A stretch of DNA of 64,000 bases, taken from NCBI GenBank assembly GCA_947502145.1, contig CANMYO010000001.1, positions 1,288,501 to 1,352,500 of the forward strand, written 5' to 3'. Shown here in pieces: positions 9,446-18,414 of the stretch; within the stretch, counting starts at the first letter, position 1; every line of letters starts with the position of its first letter. This stretch comes from an uncultured Paracoccaceae bacterium (GTDB taxonomy: Bacteria; Pseudomonadota; Alphaproteobacteria; Rhodobacterales; Rhodobacteraceae). Below the pieces are notes generated by a model, which was not told where the DNA came from, searched no databases, and worked only from the letters and a program-made list of their open reading frames with translations. Position numbers and translations under genes: made by a program.

Positions 9446-9979
9446 CTATCCGCCCGCGTATTCGCCGCGTGCAGGGTAATTTGCGGCCATGGCCCCATCA
9501 ACGGCGGCCAGCAGTTCCTTGAAGTTGGGGCGCACAAACGGCATCGTCTGCACGGACATGTAATAGAGTGCGCGATTGGGCTGCACCAGAAAGACACCCG
9601 GCTCCGAAAACAGGTCCGGCTCGACAATCCCAAGCGAGGATTTGCCGCGCGAGGTTGAGATGTAAAGCCCCCAGTCCTTTGCCGTGTCAATCGACATCCC
9701 ATAACCAAGCCGCAGGTTCTTCATGCCAACCTTGTCGGCCATGGCCTGTCCGCGTTCTTCGACATCGGTTGATGCAGCAACAGTGCCGATGCCGCGGTCA
9801 GCAAAATCGGTAACAAGGTTCTCGAGATCTTTCAGGTAGTTGGCGCAGATCGGGCAATGCAGGCCGCGGTAAAAGCAAACCAGTGTGCCCCGCGCGTTTG
9901 TCTCTTGGGAAAGTGTAAAGGTGCCGCCTCCAATCAAAGGTAGCGACAGATCAGGTGTTTGTTTGCGGGGCATCAGCAT
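9446..9979 (-). CDS. peroxiredoxin-like AhpC/TSA family protein
   Basis: Thioredoxin-fold protein (177 aa) of the AhpC/TSA class. The redox site is FYRGLHCPICANYLKDLE, so the first Cys of a CPIC motif sits where the peroxidatic cysteine is expected, with a second cysteine only three residues on, as in the peroxiredoxin-like family 2. It probably reduces peroxides or serves as a thiol oxidoreductase. There is no signal peptide, so it is cytoplasmic. Starts at 9979 or two codons later (MLM) cannot be separated. It lies 38 bp downstream of the gntR gene on the same strand and may be read through from the tct operon. Confidence 0.82.
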   Translation of the reverse strand: MLMPRKQTPDLSLPLIGGGTFTLSQETNARGTLVCFYRGLHCPICANYLKDLENLVTDFADRGIGTVAASTDVEERGQAMADKVGMKNLRLGYGMSIDTAKDWGLYISTSRGKSSLGIVEPDLFSEPGVFLVQPNRALYYMSVQTMPFVRPNFKELLAAVDGAMAANYPARGEYAGG

Positions 9980-10017
9980 GGGCAGTCTTTCTTGTTGGGT
10001 GTGAAATAAGGCGTGGC

Positions 10018-10719
10018 CTAACGCGCCATCGTTTCGGCCATGTTCGTTTCGATCTCGCCGCGATTGATCATCGCTTCGACCCGCAGGGCGGTTTCGCTCG
10101 CGGTGTCAAAGGTGGTTTCCAGCGCGGCCAATGTGGCATTCAGATCACCTTCGGCAATCGCTCTGGCAAACCGGGAATGGGTTTCGACCGCGTCACCGGG
10201 ACCGGCATTTGTCTGCTTGGCGTAAAGATATCCGATCCGCCGCGAAATCGCGTGCAGCGGAAAGACGATCTGGCAGGCAATGTCATGCCGCGCGGCCTGT
10301 GCCACCTGTTCGTTCATCTCGCGGTCAAGGCGGATGAAATCAAATACATTGCCCGTAGCTTCGGTTTCTTCCATCCGTGCAGCAAGATCCTTGAACCGCC
10401 ACTTCTGGACGTCGTCGGCAAATTTGACCGCCCGCTCTGTCAGGAAGGGTTCCAGACGGCGGCGCACGTCCATGGTTTTCAGCGCCTGCTGCGCGTCGAT
10501 GGGTTCGATCAGGACACCGCGCCGTGGCAGTACAGACACCAGCATGTCACGTTGTAATTTCTGGATTGCTTCGCGGACCGGGGTGCGTCCGAACCCGCTG
10601 ATCTGGCAGAGATCCTGCTCTGTCACCAGATGTCCCGCCTGAATTTGCAGGGTCACGATCTTTTCTTCCAAGTCTTTGTAGACAGCAACCGACCGGCTAT
10701 CTGAGGCACTGTTGCTCAT
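10018..10719 (-). CDS. GntR family transcriptional regulator (FCD type)
   Basis: FadR-subfamily GntR regulator, 233 aa. The N-terminal winged helix includes QDLCQISGFGRTPVREAIQKL (recognition helix with the GRTPVREA motif) and LPRRGVLIEPI (wing). The all-helical FCD effector domain follows, with likely metal ligands in RLDREMNEQ, ARHDIA and ETHSRFARAI. The start overlaps the tctA stop by 4 bases, so it is the last gene of the tctCBA operon and is probably autoregulated. Identical palindromes TGATATA-N6-TATATYA upstream of tctC (13716) and of the facing ABC operon (14071) are the best candidate operators. Effector unknown; a carboxylate carried by one of the two transporters is plausible. Confidence 0.9.
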   Translation of the reverse strand: MSNSASDSRSVAVYKDLEEKIVTLQIQAGHLVTEQDLCQISGFGRTPVREAIQKLQRDMLVSVLPRRGVLIEPIDAQQALKTMDVRRRLEPFLTERAVKFADDVQKWRFKDLAARMEETEATGNVFDFIRLDREMNEQVAQAARHDIACQIVFPLHAISRRIGYLYAKQTNAGPGDAVETHSRFARAIAEGDLNATLAALETTFDTASETALRVEAMINRGEIETNMAETMAR

Positions 10720-12203
10720 GCGGGGCTATTCCTTTGCTTCAAGATGCGCGCGATCAAAGGCAAGAAAATCAGCGCTACGGTAATCGCCGCAAGGCTGCCC
10801 GCCAGCGGCCGCGAGATAAATTCAATATAGTTCCCCTGTGCCTTTGCAAGTGACGTCAGAAAGGTCGTTTCCAGAATCGGCCCAAGCACCACGCCCAAAA
10901 TCGCGGGGGCAAGCGGGATGCCGTTCTCTTCCATGTAGAACCCCAACAAACCCGCGCCCAACATCACCAGCACCGCGAACGTTGTGTTTTCCACCGCAAA
11001 AGCACCCACGATGCAGGCCAGAACGACCAGTGCCATCACCACGCTTGGCGGGGCCGACAGGATCTTGCGGAACAGCGCGATGGCCGCAAAACCAAAGGGG
11101 ATCATGATGATATTGGCCAGCAGGAAGGCGATGAAAATCGCATAAAGCAGCGTGGGCTGCATGATGAAAACCGTCGGCCCGGGGTTCAGCCCCTTCATGT
11201 AAAGCACCCCGATAATGACCGCCGTCAGGCTGTCACCGGGAATGCCAAAGACCGTTGCGGGAATAAGGGCGCCGCCAACGGCTGCGTTATTGGCCGAGGT
11301 CGCCGGCGCAATGCCGTCTACGGTTCCAGTGCCAAACTTGTCCTTGTTGGGGGATAATTTACGGGCAACCGCATAAGAGATATAGGCCGCAATATCCGCA
11401 CCTGCGCCGGGAATGGCGCCGACAATGGCCCCAATGCCCGCGCCGCGCCCGATGGACCACTTTAGCCGCCGCAGGTGCTGACCCAATCCCCGAAACATCA
11501 CGCGCATCTTCATCGGGCTCACGTCGGGGCGCTGTGTCGGCTTCAGCCCATAGCGCAGCGCCTCGGAGATTGCGAAAAGTCCAATAAGAACCGGGATGAA
11601 CCCAAGCCCGCCAATCAGATTGGCGCTGCCAAAGGTAAACCGCAGCTGACCCATCACCGGGTCAAGCCCGACCATGCCAATGCTAAGCCCGATGAACAGC
11701 GCGATCGCGCCTTTCGCAGGGTGGGCATCTGTGGCCGCGATGGCCGCGACCAGACCCAGACAGGCCAGCCAGAAATATTCAAAACTTGAAAATTTCAACG
11801 CCACTTCGGCGAGTGCCGGTGCCGCAATTAACAACAATAGCGCCCCAAAAACCCCGCCGATGGATGACGCGATAAGCCCCATGCCAAGCGCGGTCTCGGC
11901 CTCTCCGCGTTGCGCCATCTGATAGGATTCATCCGCATACGCGGCTGACGCCGGTGTGCCCGGCATCCGCAACAGGGCGCCCGGAATATCGCCTGCGAAA
12001 ATCGCCATGGCCGACAGGGTAACGACCCCCGCCAGCGCTGGGACAGGCTCCATGAAGTAGGTCACGGGCACCAGCAGTGCCACGGCCATTGTTGCGGTAA
12101 ACCCCGGGATCGCCCCTACGGTCAGCCCATAGATCGCACAAGCCACCATGACGATCAGCGTTTGCGGCTCAAACACCAGTTTGATGGCGTCCAGCGCTAC
12201 CAT
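10716..12203 (-). CDS. tctA: tripartite tricarboxylate transporter permease, TctA family
   Basis: Large membrane subunit (495 aa, about 12 helices) of a tripartite tricarboxylate transporter driven by ion gradients. Conserved TctA segments are visible: IYGLTVGAIPGFTATMAVALLVP near the N-terminus, GALLRMPGTPASAAYADESYQMAQRGEAE, and IVGAIPGAGADIAAYISY. The ATG at 12203 overlaps the tctB end by 7 bases; a longer in-frame start would lie fully inside tctB. Substrate is set by the periplasmic TctC protein and may be citrate or another carboxylate. Confidence 0.93.
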   Translation of the reverse strand: MVALDAIKLVFEPQTLIVMVACAIYGLTVGAIPGFTATMAVALLVPVTYFMEPVPALAGVVTLSAMAIFAGDIPGALLRMPGTPASAAYADESYQMAQRGEAETALGMGLIASSIGGVFGALLLLIAAPALAEVALKFSSFEYFWLACLGLVAAIAATDAHPAKGAIALFIGLSIGMVGLDPVMGQLRFTFGSANLIGGLGFIPVLIGLFAISEALRYGLKPTQRPDVSPMKMRVMFRGLGQHLRRLKWSIGRGAGIGAIVGAIPGAGADIAAYISYAVARKLSPNKDKFGTGTVDGIAPATSANNAAVGGALIPATVFGIPGDSLTAVIIGVLYMKGLNPGPTVFIMQPTLLYAIFIAFLLANIIMIPFGFAAIALFRKILSAPPSVVMALVVLACIVGAFAVENTTFAVLVMLGAGLLGFYMEENGIPLAPAILGVVLGPILETTFLTSLAKAQGNYIEFISRPLAGSLAAITVALIFLPLIARILKQRNSPA

Positions 12204-12682
12204 GACAGAATTCCGGCATAGGGTTCCAGCGGGCCCCAGGGCAACGGCGCGGACATGATCTGATAGAAAAACGAATGAAAGACAAAAGTGCCCACAATGG
12301 CGACCGCAACAGCGCGCCACAAACGCCGGTCAAACCAATATACAAGACTGAAAACAACGATCACTGCCGTCAGCAGGAACCCCAGGGACTCCACCAGCAG
12401 GACATAAAACAGCACTGCGCCCAGCATCACAAAGAAACCGGCAAATCCGCGCAATCCATTGGCCCGCAGATGTACCAGCCCGGGGATCGCACCACCGCCC
12501 GCAAAGACGCGACGCGCGATCAGGGCACCACCGGCAAGGACAAACCCTGCGCCCACCAGCGTCGGAAAGAACCCCGGCCCGTAATCAATATGTGCCATGG
12601 CTGGAAAGCTGATGCTGTAGACGATCATTGCAACGCCCACCAACACAGCAAACAATCCGTTCACCCCGTCATCAAATTTCAT
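12197..12682 (-). CDS. tctB: tripartite tricarboxylate transporter small membrane subunit, TctB family
   Basis: Small membrane subunit of the TTT system, 161 aa with four hydrophobic helices. The sequence shows the TctB pattern: a first helix LFAVLVGVAMIVYSISFP, the motif YGPGFFPTLVGAGFVLAGG, and two closing helices in the C-terminal half. GGGGAGGG lies just before the ATG at 12682, which decides the start over an upstream ATG at 12730. It sits between tctC (56 bp upstream) and tctA (7-base overlap). Confidence 0.9.
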   Translation of the reverse strand: MKFDDGVNGLFAVLVGVAMIVYSISFPAMAHIDYGPGFFPTLVGAGFVLAGGALIARRVFAGGGAIPGLVHLRANGLRGFAGFFVMLGAVLFYVLLVESLGFLLTAVIVVFSLVYWFDRRLWRAVAVAIVGTFVFHSFFYQIMSAPLPWGPLEPYAGILSW

Positions 12683-12738
12683 GCCGCGCCCTCCCCGGAT
12701 AGGGCAGGCGCAAGGGGATGCGCCTGCCAAAAATGATC

Positions 12739-13692
12739 TTACAGACCAAGTATGCCGACAATTTCGCGCACGGTTTCTTCTTCGCCGCGCATGAAGGCTT
12801 CGAACGCGTCAGACGGCTTCCACTCGATGCCAAATCCGCGATCCGTCATCTGCGCCTGCCAGTCTTCGCTTTCGACGATTTCGGCCAGGGCAGCTTCAAG
12901 CTGGTCTGCGATCTCGTCGCTCAGACCGTCTGGGCCCACAACGCCACGCCATGCGCCCAATGAATTGTCCAACCCGGTTTCTTCCTTCAGCGTTGGGACG
13001 TCGGGGAATGCCGCCAGCCGCTCAGACCCGAACACGGCAAGTCCTTTGACGCGTCCGGCCTCGATCAGTGGGCCCGCCTCGGGGACAGAAGATGGCACGA
13101 CGTCAAATCCGCCCGCGACCATGTCCTGCAGCGCGCCCGCTGCACCCTGGCCTGCGATCATGCGTACCTGACCCATGTCGACGCCCCATTCGTTCAACAG
13201 GGTTGCCAGCGCAATCGGCCAGGACCCACCGCAGCCGCCACCGCAAGAGATTGAATAATCTGCCGGGGCCGCCTTGATCGCGTCCAGCGCCTCGGTGATC
13301 GTTGACCATTCGTTATCCGCGCTGACATGGAAACCAGCAGGGTCAAAATTGTATTGCGCGATAGGGGTGAAGTCGTCGACATTAAAGTCAGCCTGACCCA
13401 TCGGCTTGTAGTGCGCAAAGTTGTAGATGACACCAATCGTATAGCCGTCAGGGTCAGCCTCTTTGATTGTGCTGATGCCAACGACACCACCGCCCTGACC
13501 CTGATTGATGACGTTGAACGGCACGCCAAACTTGCTCTGAAGTCGTTCTGAGAGCATGCGCGCAGTTGCATCCGTGCCCCCCCCGGCACCGGCCGGAACA
13601 ACGATGGAAACCGGGCGCTCGGGCCATTCAGCAAAGGCTGCGGCAGGCAGCGTTGCCAACGCCGCGCCAGCAAATATTGTCCAGAATTTCAT
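12739..13692 (-). CDS. tctC: tripartite tricarboxylate transporter substrate-binding protein, TctC/Bug family
   Basis: Periplasmic binding protein (317 aa) of the Bug family. A signal peptide ends in AAAFA|EWPERP, followed by the diagnostic strand VSIVVPAGAGGGTDATARML and the two ligand-binding loops, including GQGGGVVGISTIKEADPDGYTIG. GGAGGAG stands before the ATG at 13692. The promoter region contains an inverted repeat at 13716-13735 that matches one in front of the divergent ABC operon, so it is probably repressed by the GntR regulator encoded at the operon end. Binds an unknown carboxylate. Confidence 0.92.
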   Translation of the reverse strand: MKFWTIFAGAALATLPAAAFAEWPERPVSIVVPAGAGGGTDATARMLSERLQSKFGVPFNVINQGQGGGVVGISTIKEADPDGYTIGVIYNFAHYKPMGQADFNVDDFTPIAQYNFDPAGFHVSADNEWSTITEALDAIKAAPADYSISCGGGCGGSWPIALATLLNEWGVDMGQVRMIAGQGAAGALQDMVAGGFDVVPSSVPEAGPLIEAGRVKGLAVFGSERLAAFPDVPTLKEETGLDNSLGAWRGVVGPDGLSDEIADQLEAALAEIVESEDWQAQMTDRGFGIEWKPSDAFEAFMRGEEETVREIVGILGL

Positions 13693-13715
13693 GAGTATCT
13701 CCTCCAAAGTAACTC

Positions 13716-13735
13716 TGATATATTACAGTATATTA
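13716..13735. promoter_or_regulatory. putative GntR operator, tctC copy
   Basis: Inverted repeat TGATATA-TTACAG-TATATTA, 24 bp upstream of the tctC start. Twelve of the fourteen arm positions are complementary. It has the same arms and 6-bp spacing as the element at 14071. AT-rich 7-bp arms around a short centre are usual for FadR/GntR-type dimers, and a GntR gene ends this operon. The pairing with that regulator is an inference. Confidence 0.6.
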
Positions 13736-14070
13736 AACCGACGCCTGTCAAGTTTTCAAAGTCCGGCGGGTATTCCGCGGGTCGCGCACTCTTCCAAATC
13801 CGTTCATTTCCCATGGCTTAGGCAAAGAATGCCGATCTGCAAATTCGCTGAAATCAGTTGGGTCAATTGGCACGCTGCCCATGGTTCGCCATGTAATTTA
13901 GCGGCGTGAATCACCGCCAACCCGGACAAAAGGAATCACCACCTTCGCGGTAGAACATAGACTGGCCCGACGCTGGAACAGCCCCGCAGGCGCGAAATTT
14001 AAGGCTTGTAAACAACGCGTTAAACATCGTCCGGGCGCGGTCGCGTCGTCTCTGTTGACAGGCTCTCGAA

Positions 14071-14090
14071 TGATATACCATGATATATCA
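14071..14090. promoter_or_regulatory. putative GntR operator, ABC operon copy
   Basis: Perfect 7-bp arms: TGATATA-CCATGA-TATATCA. It begins 10 bp after a TTGACA (14055-14060), so it would cover the -10 region of the promoter for the amino-acid ABC operon, which fits repression. The first GTG start is 82 bp downstream. Confidence 0.65.
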
Positions 14091-14171
14091 ATGGCGATCA
14101 GCTGAATTTGAGGAAGGGTAGGAGGGTCCTCAAAAAAAGAAAAACTGATCGGTAGTGGAGGATAACAGCCC

Positions 14172-14840
14172 GTGTACGATTTCAACTTCGCGCCTGTCTT
14201 TGCGTCTTTTGACGCTTTGCTGACCGGGGCATGGTTCACCGTTCAGATGTCTTGCGCTGCGATGGTTTTGGGACTGATCGTGTCAATTGCCGGCGCGGCG
14301 GCAAAGACCTCCGGCGTGCGGGTCCTTATCGCGCTGACGAATGTTTACATCGAAATCATCCGCAACACGCCGTTCCTTGTGCAAATCTATTTCATCTTCT
14401 TTGGCCTGCCTGCCCTTGGCGTGCGGTTCGACCCGAACGAGGCGGCGTTGCTGGCGCTGGTAGTGAACTTTGGCGCCTACGGGATCGAAATCGTGCGCGC
14501 CGGGATCGAGTCGATCAACAAGGGCCAGATCGAAGCCGCGCTGGCCATTGGCATGTCGCGGCTGCAAGTGCTGCGCTACGTCATTCTGAAACCGGCGCTG
14601 CGCACGATTTACCCTGCTCTGACGAGCCAGTTCATCTATCTCATGCTGGGCTCAAGCGTTGTGTCGGTGATTTCTGCAACCGACCTCACGGCGGCGGGCA
14701 ATGACCTCAACTCCGTCACATTCGCGAGCTTTGAAATCTATCTGGTGATCATGGCGATGTATCTGGTGATGTCGCTGCTGTTCTCGGCGCTGTTTGTGCT
14801 GATCCAGCGACAGGTCTTTTCCTATCCGGTCAGTAGGTAG
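14172..14840 (+). CDS. polar amino acid ABC transporter permease
   Basis: Inner-membrane permease (222 aa, five helices) of the HisMQ family. The characteristic GxxxEIIRNTPFLVQIYFIFFGLP stretch follows the second helix, and the cytoplasmic EAA loop reads EAALAIGMSRLQVLRYVILKPALR. Translation begins at GTG (14172) with GGAGGA upstream. It is first of a four-gene operon (two permeases, binding protein, ATPase) whose promoter carries a GntR-type palindrome. Substrate is probably a polar amino acid or related small organic ion. Confidence 0.92.
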   Translation: MYDFNFAPVFASFDALLTGAWFTVQMSCAAMVLGLIVSIAGAAAKTSGVRVLIALTNVYIEIIRNTPFLVQIYFIFFGLPALGVRFDPNEAALLALVVNFGAYGIEIVRAGIESINKGQIEAALAIGMSRLQVLRYVILKPALRTIYPALTSQFIYLMLGSSVVSVISATDLTAAGNDLNSVTFASFEIYLVIMAMYLVMSLLFSALFVLIQRQVFSYPVSR

Positions 14841-14849
14841 GGGCCCCCA

Positions 14850-15506
14850 ATGATCCGCGACTATGGTTTGAACGAATTCTTCTTTATCGCCACGGCGATC
14901 CAATGGACCCTCGCGCTGTCACTGATCGCCTTTGGTGGCGGAATCCTGGGCGGGTTGATCATCGCGCTAATGCGGGTGGCAGATGCAAAACCATTTCGTT
15001 GGTTTGCGCTGGGCTTCATCCGGTTTTTTCAGGGCACGCCGCTCTTGATGCAATTGTTTGTCGCTTACTTTGGCATGGCGATCATTGGCCTCCCCACAAA
15101 TCCCTGGATCGCTGCCGCCGTGGCGCTGACCCTGCATGCCAGCGCCTTCCTCGGCGAAATCTGGCGTGGCTGTATCGAAGCCGTGCCCGCGGGCCAGCGC
15201 GAAGCGTCAACCGCCCTGTCATTCAGCTATTGGGTCCGCATGCGTTATGTGATCCTGCCGCAGGCAGCCCGCATCGCTGTCGCCCCGACAACCGGATTTC
15301 TGGTGCAGCTGATCAAAGCGACCTCCCTTGCTTCGATCATCGGGTTTACCGAACTCACCCGGGCCGGCCAGATCATCAGCAATGCAACCTTCAAACCCTT
15401 CATCGTGATCAGCACGGTCGCGGTTTTCTATTTCCTGCTTTGCTGGCCGCTTTCCCTGCTGGCGAGCCGGATGGAGCAGCGGTTTTCACGGGCCACGACA
15501 CGCTAG
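14850..15506 (+). CDS. polar amino acid ABC transporter permease, second subunit
   Basis: Second HisMQ-type permease (218 aa), partner of the one at 14172. It has the motif GFIRFFQGTPLLMQLFVAYFG and an EAA loop with REASTALSFSYWVRMRYVILPQAAR. The gap to the preceding gene is 9 bp, so the pair is coupled and likely forms a heterodimer in the membrane. Confidence 0.92.
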   Translation: MIRDYGLNEFFFIATAIQWTLALSLIAFGGGILGGLIIALMRVADAKPFRWFALGFIRFFQGTPLLMQLFVAYFGMAIIGLPTNPWIAAAVALTLHASAFLGEIWRGCIEAVPAGQREASTALSFSYWVRMRYVILPQAARIAVAPTTGFLVQLIKATSLASIIGFTELTRAGQIISNATFKPFIVISTVAVFYFLLCWPLSLLASRMEQRFSRATTR

Positions 15507-15555
15507 CAAATTCCCTGCCGGGGCATCCGGCGCAACCAAACAGATGGAGACTCCC

Positions 15556-16359
15556 ATGACCATGTCCAGACGAAACACACTCAAACTCGGGCTGGCCGCT
15601 GCACTGGCAAGCGGCTTGCTGACAACTCAGGCAACCGCCCAATCGGTCAGCGAAATTCAATCCGCCGGCACGATCAATGTCGGGATGCTGGTCGATTTTC
15701 CGCCCCTGGGATTCATCGACGCGGATAACAAGCCCGCCGGCTATGATGCGGACCTTGCGCAGCTTCTGGCCGACAAAATGGGTGTTGAGCTCAACATCGT
15801 GCCGGTCACTGGCCCCAACCGCATTCCCTATCTGCTCAGCGGTCAGGCCGACTTGCTGATCTCGTCGCTGGCCTATACCGCAGAGCGTGCGGAAAAGGTC
15901 GACTTCTCCGATCCCTATGCCGCAGTCCGCATCGGTATCTTTGGCGGTGTTGACCTTGATATGCCGACAATCGACGATCTTGCCGGTCATACGGTTGGCG
16001 TCACCCGCGCCAGCGGCCAGGACGCGACACTGACTCCCATCGCACCAGAGGGCACAGAAATTCGCCGCTTTGATGACGACGTCAGCGCCGTACAGGCCCT
16101 GCTATCCGGTCAGGTCGAGGCGATCGGCGTGTCCAATATCGGGATGAAGCAGATTCGCGAAATCGCACCGGGCAAATATGAAGAAAAGTTCGAAATGAAC
16201 CGCTTCCAATTGGCTGTCGGCACCCGGCCGGGCGCGACCGAGATCATGGACTACGTGAATGTCTTTCTGGATGAGATCGCCGAATCCGGGCAGTTGAACG
16301 AACTGCACGAAAAATGGTTTGATGAACCGCTCCCAGAATTCAAACCGCACGGCAGCTAA
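15556..16359 (+). CDS. amino acid ABC transporter substrate-binding protein
   Basis: Periplasmic solute-binding protein of family 3 (SBP_bac_3), 267 aa. A signal sequence with MSRRNTLKLGLAAALASGLL ends near ATAQS; the twin-arginine-like SRR suggests possible Tat export. The mature part has the usual landmarks: INVGMLVDFPPLGFID, GYDADLAQLLADKMGV, and the DLLISSLAYTAERAEKVDFSDPY core. GGAG precedes the ATG at 15556; an ATG four codons earlier (15544) lies too close to it. It sits between permeases and ATPase. Confidence 0.9.
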   Translation: MTMSRRNTLKLGLAAALASGLLTTQATAQSVSEIQSAGTINVGMLVDFPPLGFIDADNKPAGYDADLAQLLADKMGVELNIVPVTGPNRIPYLLSGQADLLISSLAYTAERAEKVDFSDPYAAVRIGIFGGVDLDMPTIDDLAGHTVGVTRASGQDATLTPIAPEGTEIRRFDDDVSAVQALLSGQVEAIGVSNIGMKQIREIAPGKYEEKFEMNRFQLAVGTRPGATEIMDYVNVFLDEIAESGQLNELHEKWFDEPLPEFKPHGS

Positions 16360-16380
16360 GCGCAGGCAAGGGGCCCACAA

Positions 16381-17157
16381 ATGACCCAAGAAACGAAAAT
16401 CGACGCGAAGTCAGCGGCAGATGCGCGCCCGCCAGCGATTGAGATGGACTCAATCAATACCTGGTTTGGCGACTTTCACGCGCTGAAAAACGTCAATCTG
16501 CGCGTCGATTTGGGGGAACGGATCGTCATTTGCGGGCCCTCCGGCTCGGGCAAGTCAACGCTGATCCGCTGCATCAACCAGCTGGAAACGGCGCGCGACG
16601 GAACCATCCGGATCAATGGCACCGCGCTGGCGCAGGATGCCAGCGGTGCCCGCGCAGCACGTCAGGAAATCGGCATGGTCTTTCAGCAGTTCAACCTGTT
16701 TCCCCATATGACCGTGCTGGAAAACTGCACCTTGGGACCAATCAAGGTGGCTGGCAAACCCAAGGCCGAAGCAGAGAAGATCGCCCGCGCGTATCTCGAC
16801 AGGGTCCGGATTCCGGAACAGGCTGACAAATATCCCGCGCAACTGTCCGGTGGGCAGCAGCAACGGGTCGCGATTGCGCGGGCCCTGTGCATGCAGCCGC
16901 GGATCATGCTCTTTGATGAACCCACCTCTGCGCTTGATCCTGAAATGGTCAAAGAGGTGCTGGATACGATGATTGATCTGGCCAAGGACGGCATGACAAT
17001 GATCTGCGTAACCCACGAGATGGGGTTTGCGCGCAGCGTTGCGGATCGGGTCATCTTCATGGATCACGGCGAAATCATCGAAGAAAATTCGCCAGAGCTG
17101 TTCTTCAAAGCCCCCAAAAGCCGCCGGACAAAGGACTTTCTGGGGCAGCTTATCTGA
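16381..17157 (+). CDS. amino acid ABC transporter ATP-binding protein
   Basis: Cytoplasmic ATPase (258 aa) of the GlnQ/HisP type. Walker A is [12 protein letters not shown], the Q loop is [17 protein letters not shown], the signature is [15 protein letters not shown], Walker B is [14 protein letters not shown], and the H loop is CVTHEMGFA. It completes the ABC operon that starts at 14172. Confidence 0.94.
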   Translation: MTQETKIDAKSAADARPPAIEMDSINTWFGDFHALKNVNLRVDLGERIVICGPSGSGKSTLIRCINQLETARDGTIRINGTALAQDASGARAARQEIGMVFQQFNLFPHMTVLENCTLGPIKVAGKPKAEAEKIARAYLDRVRIPEQADKYPAQLSGGQQQRVAIARALCMQPRIMLFDEPTSALDPEMVKEVLDTMIDLAKDGMTMICVTHEMGFARSVADRVIFMDHGEIIEENSPELFFKAPKSRRTKDFLGQLI

Positions 17158-17305
17158 ACGCCAAAACCACGCCGCCGCTTGTATGACATCCGGCGGCGCA
17201 TGTGTTCGGCGCATTCACACTGGACACTGACGGACCCTGGGGCAAACTGTTTGCATCCGCATCAACCGAGGCGGATCGCTGACCACAACCCGGGCGGACC
17301 ACACA

Positions 17306-17662
17306 ATGAAGACGATCAACCTTTCTGAAAAACTGGATCAGTTCACAAGCCACTGGGATCCGCATGTTGTTGCCGATTACAACGACAATGACGTGATGGT
17401 GGTAAAGTTCGTTGGCGAATTTCCATTCCACAAACATGACACCACCGACGATTTCTTTTTGGTCTTGGAGGGCGAAATGGTGATGGATATCGAGGGCGCG
17501 CCGTCCCGCGTGGTGAAGGCTGGTGAGCTCTTTGTTGTGCCCAAGGGCGTTGTGCATCGCCCCCGCGCGGAAAAAGAGGTCAAGGTGCTGCTGATTGAAC
17601 CGAAAGGAGAGCCGAATTCAGGCGATTCTAACCGTGAACCGGCTCCCAAACCGCGCCTTTGA
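17306..17662 (+). CDS. cupin domain protein
   Basis: Single-domain cupin, 118 aa. The first motif contains FPFHKHDTTDDFFLVLEGEMVM (metal-ligand His-x-His and Glu), the second VPKGVVHRPRAEKEV (third His). Such small cupins are enzymes or sensors for small acids; function is not predictable here. It lies 148 bp after the ABC ATPase on the same strand, so it may belong to the same catabolic/transport unit. The C-terminal tail (GEPNSGDSNREPAPKPRL) is low-complexity and probably flexible. Confidence 0.8.
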   Translation: MKTINLSEKLDQFTSHWDPHVVADYNDNDVMVVKFVGEFPFHKHDTTDDFFLVLEGEMVMDIEGAPSRVVKAGELFVVPKGVVHRPRAEKEVKVLLIEPKGEPNSGDSNREPAPKPRL

Positions 17663-17721
17663 TCATCGCGTATCGGGTGGGTGGTGCACGCCCTTCGGCA
17701 ATGTTGGCTGGGGCGTGTTTC

Positions 17722-18135
17722 CTATTCCTCCACCTTGCCCCGCAACGCCTTCACTTCTCCGCGTTTCTTCTTCCCGGCGAGCCGCCGTTTGACCGACCCA
17801 TAGGTTGGCTTTGTCGGGCGTCTGCGTTTTGGGACTTCCAGCGCTTTGCGGATCAGTTCGGCCAGACGCTCCATCGCAATCTCCCGGTTGCGCGCCTGCG
17901 AACGAGTCTCTTGCACAAAGATGACCAACGCGCCGTCCTTGGTCCATTTTTGACCGGCCAGACGCCGCAAACGCCGTTTGACCGGATCAGGCAGATTGGG
18001 GGATCGCTCTGCCTCGAACCGCAATTCGACAGCCGTGGACACCTTGTTCACATTCTGACCACCGGGACCGGAAGCGCGCACGAAATTTTCTGTCAGCTCC
18101 CAGTCGGCAATCTCGATATCTTGGTTAATACGCAT
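17722..18135 (-). CDS. arfB: alternative ribosome-rescue factor / peptidyl-tRNA hydrolase
   Basis: ArfB (YaeJ) releases peptides from ribosomes stalled without a stop codon. The catalytic GGQ tripeptide is at residues 25-27 in ASGPGGQNVNKVSTAVELRF, a class-I release-factor domain. The C-terminal tail is very basic (PKRRRPTKPTYGSVKRR, then KKKRG), as needed to enter the empty mRNA channel. Length 137 aa is normal. It converges on the cupin gene with a 59-bp gap. Confidence 0.92.
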   Translation of the reverse strand: MRINQDIEIADWELTENFVRASGPGGQNVNKVSTAVELRFEAERSPNLPDPVKRRLRRLAGQKWTKDGALVIFVQETRSQARNREIAMERLAELIRKALEVPKRRRPTKPTYGSVKRRLAGKKKRGEVKALRGKVEE

Positions 18136-18262
18136 TCAGATTTCTGTCTGTATGGATTGTTTGCAGGATGTGTATGCTTTGTGCATGCGTGACGGTGGCT
18201 TAAGTTTCCATATACCTTAACCGGGCGTGCGCTGGGGATGTTAAGACTTTGCGGTCACGAAA

Positions 18263-18292
18263 AAGGGCCGCCCCGGCGTTGGGACGGCCCTT
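18263..18292 (-). terminator. Rho-independent terminator
   Basis: AAGGGCCG pairs with CGGCCCTT (8 bp), extended by three C-G pairs beyond one mismatch. On the minus strand it is followed by a run of five U. It ends the short transcript containing the 18-codon frame, and perhaps readthrough from the transporter gene further up. Confidence 0.75.
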
Positions 18293-18357
18293 CCCTGAAT
18301 TTCGGAGGCGGGTCGGTTAGGTATCCCACCTTGTGATTTTCTCAGCCAAGGGCTGCC

Positions 18358-18414
18358 CTAGCTGTGACCCCCACAAGTTGTCCCGACACACTTCTCCAAT
18401 ACCTCATGATGCAC
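18358..18414 (-). CDS. tiny reading frame with extreme Shine-Dalgarno
   Basis: GTG-started frame encoding VHHEVLEKCVGTTCGGHS (18 aa, first residue Met in practice). Two cysteines spaced by four residues and three His could bind metal. Immediately upstream, 18430-18415 is the exact complement of the 16S rRNA 3' end (GAAAGGAGGTGATCCA on the coding strand), far longer pairing than ordinary genes have. An in-frame alternative start is absent; a shifted ATG at 18408-18406 reads only a short unrelated peptide. I do not recognise the product. It could be a small protein or a regulatory leader. Confidence 0.5.
   Translation of the reverse strand: MHHEVLEKCVGTTCGGHS

Larger units (their letters stand above)
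13693..14171. promoter_or_regulatory. divergent regulatory region between tctCBA-gntR and ABC operon
   Basis: 479 bases without a credible gene. It separates two transport operons that face away from each other, and contains at its two edges the same 20-bp palindrome (13716-13735 and 14071-14090). A TTGACA hexamer at 14055-14060 sits just before the second palindrome and could be the -35 element for the plus-strand operon. A Shine-Dalgarno GGAGGA near 14157 serves the GTG start at 14172. The middle part (13760-14040) shows nothing else I can name. Confidence 0.6.
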
